From the NCBI GenBank assembly GCA_024689465.1, contig JAILDL010000155.1, positions 1 through 64,000 of the forward strand: a stretch of DNA of 64,000 nt, read 5' to 3'. The notes below the pieces were generated by a model. The model was not told the DNA's origin, ran no database searches, and saw only the letters and a program-made list of their open reading frames with translations. Positions 34,427 to 43,823 of this stretch are shown in pieces. The translations under genes were made by a program, and so were the position numbers. Source of the DNA: Lachnospiraceae bacterium (lineage in GTDB: Bacteria > Bacillota > Clostridia > Lachnospirales > Lachnospiraceae). Within the stretch, counting starts at the first letter, position 1, and the number at the start of each line of letters is the position of its first letter.

Positions 34427-37400
34427 ATGATGAAGAAACGATTGGTAAACAGACACGTGGTCAAGGCGATCACATTAGGCCTTGCTACGATCATGGCTGC
34501 AACACCCATGACGACGTTAGCTGCGCCGGAAGGCTATACCGGCGATAACACAGATCCTGTAGGCAATACCGACAACAGGGAGCAGGGTACCGAAAATGCC
34601 TCCACCCAGGCAGTGGATGCTGCGAAGACTTCCTTATCGGAAGTAAGTGAAGCGGCACAGGAAACTGCACAGGCTGCAACCTCCCAGGAGGAGCAGGCTG
34701 TTAAGGAAGCTGCCAACCAGGTGATCGTGGAAGTAGCAGAAGCAGAAGGAAATCTGGATACCGCAAAGGATATCCTGTCTTCCGCACAGCAGGCAGCCGA
34801 TCAGTCAGCGGCCGATACACAGAAGATCGTAGATACCGTGAACGATAAGATCGATGAAGCGCAGACTGCGGCTGAGAATGCCCAGGATGCCAAGGATACA
34901 GCGGAGGATGCGAAAGAGGAAGCGGAAACTGCAGGACAGGCCGCTGAGGATGCCAATACCTCCGCAGAAGCCCAGAAGCAGGCGGATGCAGCTTCCGAAA
35001 GTGCCATCAAGGCGCAGGATGAAGCAGACCGCGCAGAAAGAGAAGCCCAGGCAGCCGATGCGGCATCAACGGAAGCGGCTGAAAAAGCCGCACAGGCCAG
35101 AGAAGCCTATGAAAGTGCTTTGGAAAAAGCTGCTGCAGCAGAATTGGCTGCACAGAGTGCGTCCGGTCTGGCAAAGGCGGATGCGGTTGCCGCAAAGGCC
35201 AAGGCAGACAAGGCCGCAGAAGAAGCAGGAAAACTGCTGACTGCTGCAACGAAGGCTTTGGAAGACGCACAGAGCGCGAAGAAAGATGCAGAAGATGCTG
35301 CAACGAAGGCAGATGAAGCCCTTTCTGCGGCACAGCGGGAAAAAGAGGCTGCTTTTAACGCAGCAGAAGCGCATAAGACGGTTGTATCCCAGACATCGGA
35401 TGCTTTGGAAGGAGCAAACAACGCCGTTTCCGCTGCACAGGATAAGATCGACGCTGCACAGGCCGTTTTAGATGAGCAGACCCCCATCGCGGAGGCAGCG
35501 CAGGCTGAAATAGATTCAGCACAGGATAAGATCGATGCGGCGGATGCCATCATCCGGGAACAGACTGCTGTTTCCAACGGGGCACAGAGTAAGATCGACC
35601 AGGCGGACAAGGATATCAAGGCAGCCAATGCCGCTATCTCATCCGCAACGAGTCGTAAGAGTGCTGCGGATTTAGCCGTAGAACGTGCAACCGATGCAGA
35701 GGGACGGGCAAAGGAAGCCTATGAAACAGCGGTTGCCAATAATCTTACCGATACACAGATCCAGGCACTTCTGGGTGCATGGAACGACGCAAAGGCTGTA
35801 ACAGGTTCCGCAAAAGAGGAGCAGACGGCTGCAGCGGAGGAACTGCGTCTTGCAAACAGCGCTCTTACTGCTGCAAACAGTGCAAAGGAAGCCGCGCAGG
35901 CTGAAAAGGATACGGCAGACGGAAAGATCTCTGCGGCGCAGTCCGCTAAGAGCACTGCCCAGACCGATCTGCAAACCGCAACCGGAACAAAGCAGGAAGC
36001 AGATAACAAGATCCGTCAGGCAAATGCCGATAAGCAGATCGCCCTTGGCGATAAGCAGTCTGCAGAAGCTACCCGGCAGACCGCGCAGAGTGAATACAAC
36101 GCTGCAGTGGAAGAGCAGACCCGGTTAAATAATCTGCTGATCCGGTTAAACGGCGGGATCCCTGCATTGGAGCAGGCGGCCGAACAGGCGAAGAACGAGC
36201 TGGATACCTTCGCACAGGAACACGAAGTCAATGAGGCACTGGAAGACCTCATCGACCAGATCCAGGCACAGCAGAAGGTTGTGGAAGCAACCTATGGCCT
36301 GAACTATGGAGGAAATGCCGCTTATGATCAGTACTGGGGAGCCAATACCGATCTGGCGAAGCTTCTGATCCAGTATAAATTCATGCAGGAAGGCAATGTG
36401 GATATGGATTCCGTAACCATCGATGCCTCCGGCTTAAACAATCCCAATGAGTCCTATCATTACATGCTGGTTTCCTATAAGCTGCAGGGCTCTGATGCGA
36501 TCCAGTATGCATACTTTGATTATGTAGGTTATACCAGAAACGGCAAGAAGATCGAGACAAACAAAAATGACTCGACAAAAACCTACCGGAACAAGGTGAA
36601 CGGCAGCTACATCGACCTGGTACAGAAGGATGCGGTCTATACCTCTTCTGACGGAAAAACGGCCATCGTGAAGCTGGAAGACGGCCGGTTCGTTGCCTAC
36701 GATGAAAACGGCCGGAAGATCGATGCCACCGTTACCGGCAATGCGGCAGAGGGATATACGCTGACTACCCAGAAAACGGTGTCCAATAACGATGAGGGCT
36801 ATTATGGCACCGATGGAACACAGCTTGTGATCCATGAAGGCAATTTGTTTTATTCTACAACCTACACTGTCAATGGTGTAACCTACGACTCCGATCGGAT
36901 AGCCTACAATTATTACGAAGACACTTATACCGTGACCGTGGAGGAGGCCGGCTACTTTGCTGCAGACGGAACCGAGATCACGACCGACTTCTGGGGAGAC
37001 TCCTATTACGGAAGACATAGGATCACCAGCCAGTACCGAAACAGCGATGGCTCCTGGACAATGACCTATCGTGTCGGAAACGGATGGGGGAGAGGTGAGA
37101 ACCGTTCCGTCCGTGTTACCTATAAGGAGGCACAGACTTTAACCTTCTCCTATCACGAAGCGACCACCCATACAGAAGCGACTTCCTCGAGTTATTCCTT
37201 CTCCGAAAGCTTCCAGGGAAAAGGCACCAGCTACTTCCCGGAGTACAGTTTTGACCATTCCGGAGACGAATACCAGCAAAGAACCCGGGAGATCCGAAGT
37301 GAGATCGAGCGCCTGCAGGGTGCTTACAATACTGCAAGTACAGCACTCAGCCAGGCACAGGGCAATATCAACGCCACAGCCGGTGCGCTTTCCGATCAGG

Positions 37401-39004
37401 ACACTATTGTAGAAGGAAAGAATACGGCCCTTACCAATGCAAATAATGCAGTGAAGGATGCACAGGACCGTATCGATGCGGCAGATACCATCCTCTCTGC
37501 ACAGAGCGTTGTTTCCCAAAATGCACAGACTGCTATGAACAGTGCTCAGGGCCGTATCGATGCAGCAGATGCTGTGATCCGTGAACAGACTTCTCTTTCG
37601 CAGGCAGCGCAGGATAAGATCGATCGGGCAGACGCAGATATCCTGGCAGCGAACAGCCGGATCGATTCCGCTACCACCCGCAAGAATGCAGCCGATGATG
37701 CTGTAACGCTGGCAGAAGGAAGAGAAGCATTAGCCAAGGGCGCTTATGACGATGCCGTGGCAACCAAGGATGCCAATGATCAGACCATCGCATCCCTGCT
37801 GGCAACCTGGAATCAGGCCATTTTAGATACTGCGTCCGCAAAGAATGAGCAGACGCTGGCAGCACAGGCTCTTTCTCAGGCAAATACTGATTATAACAAG
37901 GCTTCACAGGATAAGAGCGCAGCAGAAGCCCAAAAGAAGATTGCGGACGAAAAGATCTCGGCTGCACAGACAGGCAAGGCAAATGCCCAGACGGATCTAA
38001 ACAGTGCTACAAGCCGGAAAAATGCGGCAGATGCCCTGATCGGACAGGCACAGACCGATAAGCAGAATGCGGAAGCAGAAAAGGCGGAAGCAGACGAGTT
38101 ACAGCAGAGGGCCCAGAGCGAATATAACGCAGCATTGCAGGAGCAGAGCAGACTGGAGGGCGTATTACAGGATGCCATAAGCACCTTGAGCGATGCGACC
38201 GCTGAGCAGGGAAGAAGGGCAGAGGCAAAGACCTTTGCGGTATCCGCTGCCCGGGAAGCTGCTGAAAAGAAGGCGGTTGCAGAGGCACTGGCGCAAAAGG
38301 CCCAGGAAGCACAGGCGAAAGCCGATGCCGCACAGAAAGCGGTAGATGCTTTGTCTGCTACCGTGGATCAGACCACGCTGAACACCTTAAAGAGCAATCT
38401 GGAAAAAGCGGAGGAAGAAGCGGAAAAGGCCCTGGATGCAGCGGCAAAAGCACAGCAGGCAGCAGAGGATGCTCAGCTGTTGGCAGATGCAGCACAGCAG
38501 ATCGCCGAGAAGGCACAGGATCGTGCCGATACACTGGCAGCACAGGAAGAAGCCGCCAGAAGAGCTGCCGCTAACGCAGCAAATCGTGGCAGCAGCGCAG
38601 CAGTTACCGTGATCGAGGATGAACTGCCTCCGATGATCGACAGCCTGGACGCAAGTGATGTACAGGTTCTCGGGGTATCCGATGAGAGTACCGTAAACGG
38701 CACCGGCAGCAGAGCAGCAGTGCTGGAAGAAAGCGAAGCAACGGTTGCAAATGCCACCGAAGCATCCGATGCTACCGAAACGGTCACTGAAGGAACCGTG
38801 GAAAACGCCTCCATCGGTGAAGAAGAAAAGAGCGTGACCACGCTGGAAGACGAAGATACCGCAAAGGCCTTCGGCGTATCCGACAACAAGAATGCGATGC
38901 GCAGATTTGCCAGCTGGTTATGGGCACTCATTCTGGTTCCCATCGCTGCACTGACCGGCTATGAAGTAAAGAAGAACAAGGACGGTAAGAAGTCTGAGAA
39001 ATAA
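34427..39004 (+). CDS. Large cell-surface coiled-coil protein with duplicated stalks
   Basis: 1,525 residues. A Sec signal peptide (basic start, hydrophobic core, TTLAAP cleavage region) is followed by an Ala/Asp/Lys/Gln-rich helical region (~40-620), a Tyr/Gly-rich globular part (~640-960), and a second helical region (~980-1410). A Ser/Thr/Glu linker, one membrane helix (WLWALILVPIAALTGYEV) and a Lys-rich tail close it. No LPxTG motif. The two helical regions are homologous: AQDKIDAA..IDAADAIIREQT..AGA and AQDRIDAA..IDAADAVIREQT, SATSRKSAAD and SATTRKNAAD, QSEYNAAVEEQTRLNNLL and QSEYNAALQEQSRLEGVL. ATG 34427 (or 34430) after AGAGGGGAAG. Possibly an adhesin or stalked surface receptor. Confidence 0.88.
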   Translation: MMKKRLVNRHVVKAITLGLATIMAATPMTTLAAPEGYTGDNTDPVGNTDNREQGTENASTQAVDAAKTSLSEVSEAAQETAQAATSQEEQAVKEAANQVIVEVAEAEGNLDTAKDILSSAQQAADQSAADTQKIVDTVNDKIDEAQTAAENAQDAKDTAEDAKEEAETAGQAAEDANTSAEAQKQADAASESAIKAQDEADRAEREAQAADAASTEAAEKAAQAREAYESALEKAAAAELAAQSASGLAKADAVAAKAKADKAAEEAGKLLTAATKALEDAQSAKKDAEDAATKADEALSAAQREKEAAFNAAEAHKTVVSQTSDALEGANNAVSAAQDKIDAAQAVLDEQTPIAEAAQAEIDSAQDKIDAADAIIREQTAVSNGAQSKIDQADKDIKAANAAISSATSRKSAADLAVERATDAEGRAKEAYETAVANNLTDTQIQALLGAWNDAKAVTGSAKEEQTAAAEELRLANSALTAANSAKEAAQAEKDTADGKISAAQSAKSTAQTDLQTATGTKQEADNKIRQANADKQIALGDKQSAEATRQTAQSEYNAAVEEQTRLNNLLIRLNGGIPALEQAAEQAKNELDTFAQEHEVNEALEDLIDQIQAQQKVVEATYGLNYGGNAAYDQYWGANTDLAKLLIQYKFMQEGNVDMDSVTIDASGLNNPNESYHYMLVSYKLQGSDAIQYAYFDYVGYTRNGKKIETNKNDSTKTYRNKVNGSYIDLVQKDAVYTSSDGKTAIVKLEDGRFVAYDENGRKIDATVTGNAAEGYTLTTQKTVSNNDEGYYGTDGTQLVIHEGNLFYSTTYTVNGVTYDSDRIAYNYYEDTYTVTVEEAGYFAADGTEITTDFWGDSYYGRHRITSQYRNSDGSWTMTYRVGNGWGRGENRSVRVTYKEAQTLTFSYHEATTHTEATSSSYSFSESFQGKGTSYFPEYSFDHSGDEYQQRTREIRSEIERLQGAYNTASTALSQAQGNINATAGALSDQDTIVEGKNTALTNANNAVKDAQDRIDAADTILSAQSVVSQNAQTAMNSAQGRIDAADAVIREQTSLSQAAQDKIDRADADILAANSRIDSATTRKNAADDAVTLAEGREALAKGAYDDAVATKDANDQTIASLLATWNQAILDTASAKNEQTLAAQALSQANTDYNKASQDKSAAEAQKKIADEKISAAQTGKANAQTDLNSATSRKNAADALIGQAQTDKQNAEAEKAEADELQQRAQSEYNAALQEQSRLEGVLQDAISTLSDATAEQGRRAEAKTFAVSAAREAAEKKAVAEALAQKAQEAQAKADAAQKAVDALSATVDQTTLNTLKSNLEKAEEEAEKALDAAAKAQQAAEDAQLLADAAQQIAEKAQDRADTLAAQEEAARRAAANAANRGSSAAVTVIEDELPPMIDSLDASDVQVLGVSDESTVNGTGSRAAVLEESEATVANATEASDATETVTEGTVENASIGEEEKSVTTLEDEDTAKAFGVSDNKNAMRRFASWLWALILVPIAALTGYEVKKNKDGKKSEK

Positions 39005-39038
39005 GGACTTCGGATCACCGGATAAGGAATGAAACACG

Positions 39039-39070
39039 GGGGAAGAGGTTGTAAACTTCTTCCCCTTTTT
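39039..39070 (+). terminator. Intrinsic terminator after surface protein
   Basis: GGGGAAGAGG (39039-39048) with CTTCTTCCCC (39056-39065), loop TTGTAAA, then T5. Confidence 0.88.
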
Positions 39071-39073
39071 ATT

Positions 39074-39091
39074 TGTTATAATGGTGCCATG
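39074..39091 (+). promoter_or_regulatory. Extended -10 immediately before a start codon (leaderless mRNA)
   Basis: TGT-TATAAT (39074-39082) lies 6 bp before the ATG at 39089. Transcription would begin at or within a base of the start codon, and no Shine-Dalgarno is present. The preceding terminator leaves no room for an upstream leader. Confidence 0.55.
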
Positions 39092-40987
39092 AAAAAATAT
39101 TACCTTTATGTAGACGAAAGCGGAGATTTTGAGAAAGACGGGGAGAACCTGCAGAAGAATCCTTCTCTGGTAGGCGGCCTGTTGTGGGCAAGAGACGACA
39201 TGCCGGATGATGCGGACTTTTGCCGGGAGACGGCGGCGGTATTCGGTGAAGACAACCATGCAACGGAACTGACACCGGAGGAAAAGGGAAAGCTGGTATA
39301 CGCTCTTTTGAAAAAGGCAAAGGAGTTTCCCGTGGAATTCGTGATCTTCGAAAACGATGCCCGGGCCCGGATCCTTTCCGGAACCCAGACCTACCTGACC
39401 GTGATCACCGAAGGCGTGCTGCAGTTGCTGAAAAAGCTGGTGATCCTGGAGGATGAACCGGTGGAGCTGGAGGTGGTGGCAGGCTTTAAGAAAGACACAT
39501 CCCTTCCGATAACGGCCAGCTTTACCGAAGGCTATATCGAACGGGATGCCTACCAGAAGCGTCTGGATGAAAAGCTGGCCATCGAGAAGGCAAAGGCCGG
39601 TGCGGCGGATATCCAGCGTTCCAAAGTGTCGGTGCGCCTGGCAGACGACAAACGCAACGATATCCTGGTGGTATGCGATTATATCTGCAATTTCCGCTAT
39701 ACCAATCCTGCAAGAGCGTTCTCTGTTCCCATTGAGGAAGAGGGGAAGACGCTGACGGTGCGGGAAGCGTTAAACCCGCTGTATAAGGAAGGTTATATCT
39801 TTCCCCTGTTCCATACCAGAGAGGATGATCACGTGCTCCGGATGGTACAGGACGGCTTCTATGCCGATGCACTCTTTGAGGCCATGAGCGGTACGATGAC
39901 AAAGGCCAACCGGGATCTGATCCGGGAGAGCTTCGGCAAGAACGGCAAGGAAGAGATCCACAGGCAGCTAAACAGCCTGATCGGTTATATCGGCCAGCTG
40001 GTCTCCTCCAGAGAAAATGAGGAACTGACCGGCAAGGTTCTGGAGGAAGCGGAGGCGCTGCATACCTTCCTGCAGGAAAAGGATAAGGAGGATCTGTGGT
40101 TCTATCTGGATCTGCAGTTGTACCGTCTGGCCTATCTGGACTACCGGGAGGAGGATGAAGCGCTGGAGAAGCTCTTTGACCGGCTGGAGCCCATGATCGC
40201 GGACTATACGGCCAGAAGACTGGACATGGATTTTCTCCTGATCTATTACACCCGCAAAGCGGTTTATCTCCAGAACTGCTTCCGGTATGAAGAAAGCTGC
40301 AGCGTCTGCGATAACATGGAACTTCTGGTGGGCATGGTGGAAGAAGCTCTGCGAAAGAACGATCTCATCAGCCTTTCGGGAGAAGCAAAGAGCGATGCCC
40401 TGGGTAAGATCCTGGGAACCCGCTTGCAGGCAGAGATCGCCCTGTGCATGCAGGGACGTCTCTCCTACGAAGAAGCGGCGGAAACCTCTGAACGGGCTAT
40501 GAAGCAATTCTCCTATGCCTCCGATCTGCACCGGCAGGAACAGTACCGGGCGCAGCTGGAAGCGGTGGCAGGACATTTCGAACAGGCCCTTGCCTGCATG
40601 GAACGCTCCTTTGGAAACGTGCCCTGGAAGGAACACCTTTCCGGACCGGAAAAGACCGTCTTTGATATATACAATATGGCTTATATCGCAGCCTTTTCGG
40701 AAGGGGAGGAGGCAGGAGAGATCGCGTCCTTCCTCTATCAGAATCTGCGCAGGGAGATCCCTGAGGAAGGGACCATCGGAAAGCTTACCAGGCTGCTGCT
40801 TGCCCAGAATCTGCTGACAAGACCCAAGGATGCGGACAAGGCAAAGAGCCTTCTGCGAAACGTCCTATACGGAAACGGGGATACCGCGAATGCAGCGCCC
40901 CGGGACAACCGATCCCTTCGCAAGATCCGGGCTGTGGCCGATACTATGCTCCGGGGAAGCGGCAAAGCAGCCGATTATTTCCGGTAA
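39089..40987 (+). CDS. DUF3800-like protein with helical-repeat C-terminus
   Basis: 632 residues. N-terminus MKKYYLYVDESGDFEKD and SLVGGLLW match the DUF3800 pattern (RNase H-like fold, YxDESG motif with the metal-type Asp and Glu), a family often found in mobile and defence regions with a putative nuclease role. It continues to about residue 300 with LVVCDYICNFRY. The remaining ~330 residues are alpha-helical with TPR-like character (AEIALCMQGRLSYEEAAETSERAMKQF and similar). The fusion length exceeds usual DUF3800 proteins (~200-300). The in-frame ATG at 39029 lies before the terminator and is rejected. Target unknown. Confidence 0.75.
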   Translation: MKKYYLYVDESGDFEKDGENLQKNPSLVGGLLWARDDMPDDADFCRETAAVFGEDNHATELTPEEKGKLVYALLKKAKEFPVEFVIFENDARARILSGTQTYLTVITEGVLQLLKKLVILEDEPVELEVVAGFKKDTSLPITASFTEGYIERDAYQKRLDEKLAIEKAKAGAADIQRSKVSVRLADDKRNDILVVCDYICNFRYTNPARAFSVPIEEEGKTLTVREALNPLYKEGYIFPLFHTREDDHVLRMVQDGFYADALFEAMSGTMTKANRDLIRESFGKNGKEEIHRQLNSLIGYIGQLVSSRENEELTGKVLEEAEALHTFLQEKDKEDLWFYLDLQLYRLAYLDYREEDEALEKLFDRLEPMIADYTARRLDMDFLLIYYTRKAVYLQNCFRYEESCSVCDNMELLVGMVEEALRKNDLISLSGEAKSDALGKILGTRLQAEIALCMQGRLSYEEAAETSERAMKQFSYASDLHRQEQYRAQLEAVAGHFEQALACMERSFGNVPWKEHLSGPEKTVFDIYNMAYIAAFSEGEEAGEIASFLYQNLRREIPEEGTIGKLTRLLLAQNLLTRPKDADKAKSLLRNVLYGNGDTANAAPRDNRSLRKIRAVADTMLRGSGKAADYFR

Positions 40988-41009
40988 ATCGGGGCTGTTT
41001 GGTATTTCA

Positions 41010-41038
41010 TTGCGGACAAAAGAAAAACATGTTATAAC
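41010..41038 (+). promoter_or_regulatory. Promoter for the cobO-like/dapAB operon
   Basis: TTGCGG (41010-41015), 17 bp, TATAAC (41033-41038), 44 bp before the first ATG. Confidence 0.55.
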
Positions 41039-41082
41039 ATGATAGAGGAATTTTCAGTACTTTTAAGAGGAACGATTGATTC

Positions 41083-41508
41083 ATGAACGTGGAAAATGTG
41101 TTAGCGAAGCTGAATAAAGATGCGCAGAAGGACGGGATGCTGATCGAGCCCTTCCGCAATCCGATCCTGGTAGGCCGTCTGTTTACCTGCGAAGAGGATG
41201 ACGTATACCACCTGGTAGGCAATCGCCTGGTTTACGGGGTAGGTCGCAAACAGAGCAACATCAACATGTTTGAGAATTACCACAAGATGGATGCCATCGT
41301 TCGCGGCGTGCTGGGGACTCCTGTAATGGAACAACCGGTTCCTTTGGACAGTCAGATCAATGAAGAGTGGGGCGTATGGTATACCAAGTGGTATGTGGAT
41401 GGTGTTTACGTGGTGAACTTCCTCTGTGGCCATAAGACCTGCGGCTTCTATGAGAATTTTCTTCTGGTAGCTGAAAAAGATATTACCCGGGTGGATGTAA
41501 AGGAATAA
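41083..41508 (+). CDS. Conserved-looking cytosolic protein, unknown
   Basis: 141 residues, no membrane segment; features FRNPILVGRLFTCEEDDVYHLVGNRLVYGVGRKQSNINMFENYHKMD and FLCGHKTCGFYENFLLV. First gene of a likely operon with cobO-like, dapA and dapB. I do not recognise it. AGAGGAACG precedes the ATG. Confidence 0.75.
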   Translation: MNVENVLAKLNKDAQKDGMLIEPFRNPILVGRLFTCEEDDVYHLVGNRLVYGVGRKQSNINMFENYHKMDAIVRGVLGTPVMEQPVPLDSQINEEWGVWYTKWYVDGVYVVNFLCGHKTCGFYENFLLVAEKDITRVDVKE

Positions 41509-41546
41509 GAACCCGAAACAGAGCACATCGAGTAAGGCGAGGGAAA

Positions 41547-42065
41547 ATGAATAAAGAGATGGAAACCGGGGGGAAGATACTGATCTACAGTGGCGATGGC
41601 CACGGTAAGACTCCTGCAGCATTGGGGCATGCCGTATTAGCTGCGGCAGAAGGGCAGCAGGTAGTGATCATCCAGTTCCTTAAGGGGAAGGGACTGAGTG
41701 AAACGGAATTTGTAAAACGCTTGGAACCGGAGATCAAGTTGTTCCGGTTTGAAAAATCCGATGAGGATTTTATGCTTCTGCCGGAGGAAAAACGGGCGGA
41801 AGAGATCATGAACATTAAAAACGGAATGAATTATGCCAAGAAAGTTCTGTCCATTCACGAATGCGGATTGTTGATTCTGGATGAGGTACTTGGACTGATT
41901 GACAACCAGATCATTACCGTAGAGGAACTGGAAAACGTCCTGAGCAGCAAGTCTGATGATACCACGGTCATCATGACCGGGATCACCTTAAATGACGATG
42001 TATGCATGCTGGCCGACGAAGTTTCCAGGATCGATACGGTTCGATTTCGTAAATGGGAGGACTAA
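41547..42065 (+). CDS. CobO/BtuR-like corrinoid adenosyltransferase family protein
   Basis: 172 residues with the P-loop GDGHGKT (about residues 16-22), the family pattern QFLKGKG, and GLLILDEVLGLID. CobO enzymes adenosylate cob(I)alamin or cob(I)yrinic acid diamide. This copy lies directly upstream of dapA (6 bp gap), away from other cobalamin genes, so its true substrate is uncertain. AGGCGAGGG site before ATG 41547. Confidence 0.8.
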   Translation: MNKEMETGGKILIYSGDGHGKTPAALGHAVLAAAEGQQVVIIQFLKGKGLSETEFVKRLEPEIKLFRFEKSDEDFMLLPEEKRAEEIMNIKNGMNYAKKVLSIHECGLLILDEVLGLIDNQIITVEELENVLSSKSDDTTVIMTGITLNDDVCMLADEVSRIDTVRFRKWED

Positions 42066-42071
42066 AAGTTT

Positions 42072-42956
42072 ATGTCTATTTTTACCGGAGCGGGTGTTGC
42101 CATCGCAACCCCTTTTCATGAGGATCTATCCATCAATTATGAGGAGTTCGGAAGACTGATCGATTTCGTCATCGACGGTGGCGCGGATGCCATCATCGTG
42201 TGCGGAACCACCGGTGAAGCTTCCACGCTGACCCACGAAGAGCACTTAGATGCCATTCGTTTCTGCGTAGAGCGTGTAAACAAGCGGGTTCCCGTGATCG
42301 CAGGAACCGGTTCCAATGCTACCGATACAGCCGTTTATCTGAGCACCGAAGCGGAAAAGTACGGTGTGGACGGCGTGCTGCTGGTTTCTCCTTACTACAA
42401 CAAGGCAACCCAGAACGGTTTATATCAGCACTTTAAGACCATTGCAGAGGCCATTCATGTACCCGCTCTGCTTTACAATGTGCCCAGCCGTACCGGCTGC
42501 AACATTCAGCCGGAGACCGTTGTCCGTCTTTGCACCGATGTACCCAATATCGTAGGTGTAAAGGAAGCCAGCGGGGATATTTCCCAGATTGCAAAGTTAA
42601 TGGCCCTTGCAGGCGGCAAGGTGGATCTGTATTCCGGAAACGACGACCAGATCACACCGATCATGAGCCTTGGCGGAAAGGGCGTTATCTCCGTCCTGGC
42701 CAATGTTGCACCCGGCAAGACCCATGATATCTGCTATAAATTCCTGGAGGGGGATGCAAAGGAAAGTTGCAGACTGCAGCTGGAAGCCTTTGATCTGGTG
42801 AAGAATCTCTTCAGCGAGGTCAATCCCATTCCCGTAAAGCAGGCACTGGAGTTTATGGGCTTTAAGATGGGACCCTTACGTCTGCCTCTGACCACCATGG
42901 AAGCAGAGCATGCAGCAAAGCTTAAAAAGTCCATGGAAGAATACGGAATCTTATAA
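42072..42956 (+). CDS. dapA: 4-Hydroxy-tetrahydrodipicolinate synthase
   Basis: First step of the diaminopimelate/lysine branch: condenses aspartate semialdehyde with pyruvate. Contains the family start GAGVAIATPF, CGTTGEASTLTHEEH, YYNKATQNGLYQHF, YNVPSRTGCNI with the active-site Tyr, and the Schiff-base Lys in GVKEASGDISQ. 294 residues, normal length. 14 bp before dapB. Confidence 0.97.
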   Translation: MSIFTGAGVAIATPFHEDLSINYEEFGRLIDFVIDGGADAIIVCGTTGEASTLTHEEHLDAIRFCVERVNKRVPVIAGTGSNATDTAVYLSTEAEKYGVDGVLLVSPYYNKATQNGLYQHFKTIAEAIHVPALLYNVPSRTGCNIQPETVVRLCTDVPNIVGVKEASGDISQIAKLMALAGGKVDLYSGNDDQITPIMSLGGKGVISVLANVAPGKTHDICYKFLEGDAKESCRLQLEAFDLVKNLFSEVNPIPVKQALEFMGFKMGPLRLPLTTMEAEHAAKLKKSMEEYGIL

Positions 42957-42970
42957 GGCAGAGGTAATGT

Positions 42971-43726
42971 ATGACACGGATCATAATGCATGGTTGTAAC
43001 GGAAAAATGGGCAGGATCATTTCTTCTCTTGCTGCACAGGATCCCGATACACAGATCGTAGCAGGTGTGGATGCTTTTTCCCAGGCATCCGATTCCTACC
43101 CGGTATATGCTTCTTTACCGGAAGTCAAAGAAGAAGCGGATGTAGTCATTGATTTTTCCGCTGCGGCAGCAGTGGACGGTGTGCTGGATTATTGCACAGA
43201 AAAGCATATGCCCCTGGTTCTTTGCACCACCGGCTTATCGGAGGAGCAGTTATCCAGAGTAAAGGCCCTGACGGAAAAGATCGCCATCTTGAAGGCGGCC
43301 AACATGAGCCTGGGCATCAATGTACTCCAGAAGGCATTAAAGCAGATCGCACCGGTGCTGGCGGAAGCGGGCTTTGACATTGAGATCGTGGAGAAGCATC
43401 ACAATCAGAAAAAGGATGCGCCCTCCGGAACAGCCCTTGCGCTGGCGGATACCATCAACGAAGCCCTGGATCAGGCATATACCTATACCTATGACCGTTC
43501 TCAGAAGCTGGAAGCACGTTCCAAAAAGGAGATCGGTATTTCCGCGGTACGCGGGGGGACCATTCCCGGTGACCATGATGTGATCTTCGCAGGAGAAGAT
43601 GAAGTGATCACCCTGTCCCATCGTTCCTATTCCAGAGCGGTTTTTGGCAAGGGTGCGCTTACTGCGGCCAAGTATATGGCCGGCAAGGACCACGGCTTCT
43701 ATGATATGAGCGACGTGATCGGATAA
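42971..43726 (+). CDS. dapB: 4-Hydroxy-tetrahydrodipicolinate reductase
   Basis: NAD(P)H-dependent second step of the branch. N-terminal HGCNGKMGRIISS nucleotide-binding loop, EKHHNQKKDAPSGTALALAD with the catalytic His-His-Lys group, and RGGTIPGDHDVIFAGEDEVI. 251 residues. Together with dapA and ddh further downstream it gives a complete route to meso-diaminopimelate. Confidence 0.97.
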   Translation: MTRIIMHGCNGKMGRIISSLAAQDPDTQIVAGVDAFSQASDSYPVYASLPEVKEEADVVIDFSAAAAVDGVLDYCTEKHMPLVLCTTGLSEEQLSRVKALTEKIAILKAANMSLGINVLQKALKQIAPVLAEAGFDIEIVEKHHNQKKDAPSGTALALADTINEALDQAYTYTYDRSQKLEARSKKEIGISAVRGGTIPGDHDVIFAGEDEVITLSHRSYSRAVFGKGALTAAKYMAGKDHGFYDMSDVIG

Positions 43727-43736
43727 GTCATTTCTA

Positions 43737-43764
43737 AAACCTCGCATATACTGCGGGGTTTTTT
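43737..43764 (+). terminator. Intrinsic terminator after dapB
   Basis: AAAACCTCGCA with TGCGGGGTTTT around ATATAC, then a T-run. Confidence 0.85.
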
Positions 43765-43823
43765 ATGTGCAGGAATACCATGGCCGGCGAAAGGCCGGAT
43801 AGGGTTACAAGGAGATAGGCGGT

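Noticed and set aside
34600..38560. Repetitive sequence as a possible CRISPR or tandem DNA repeat
   Set aside because: The repetition is protein-level coiled-coil composition with varied codons, not regular spaced DNA repeats.
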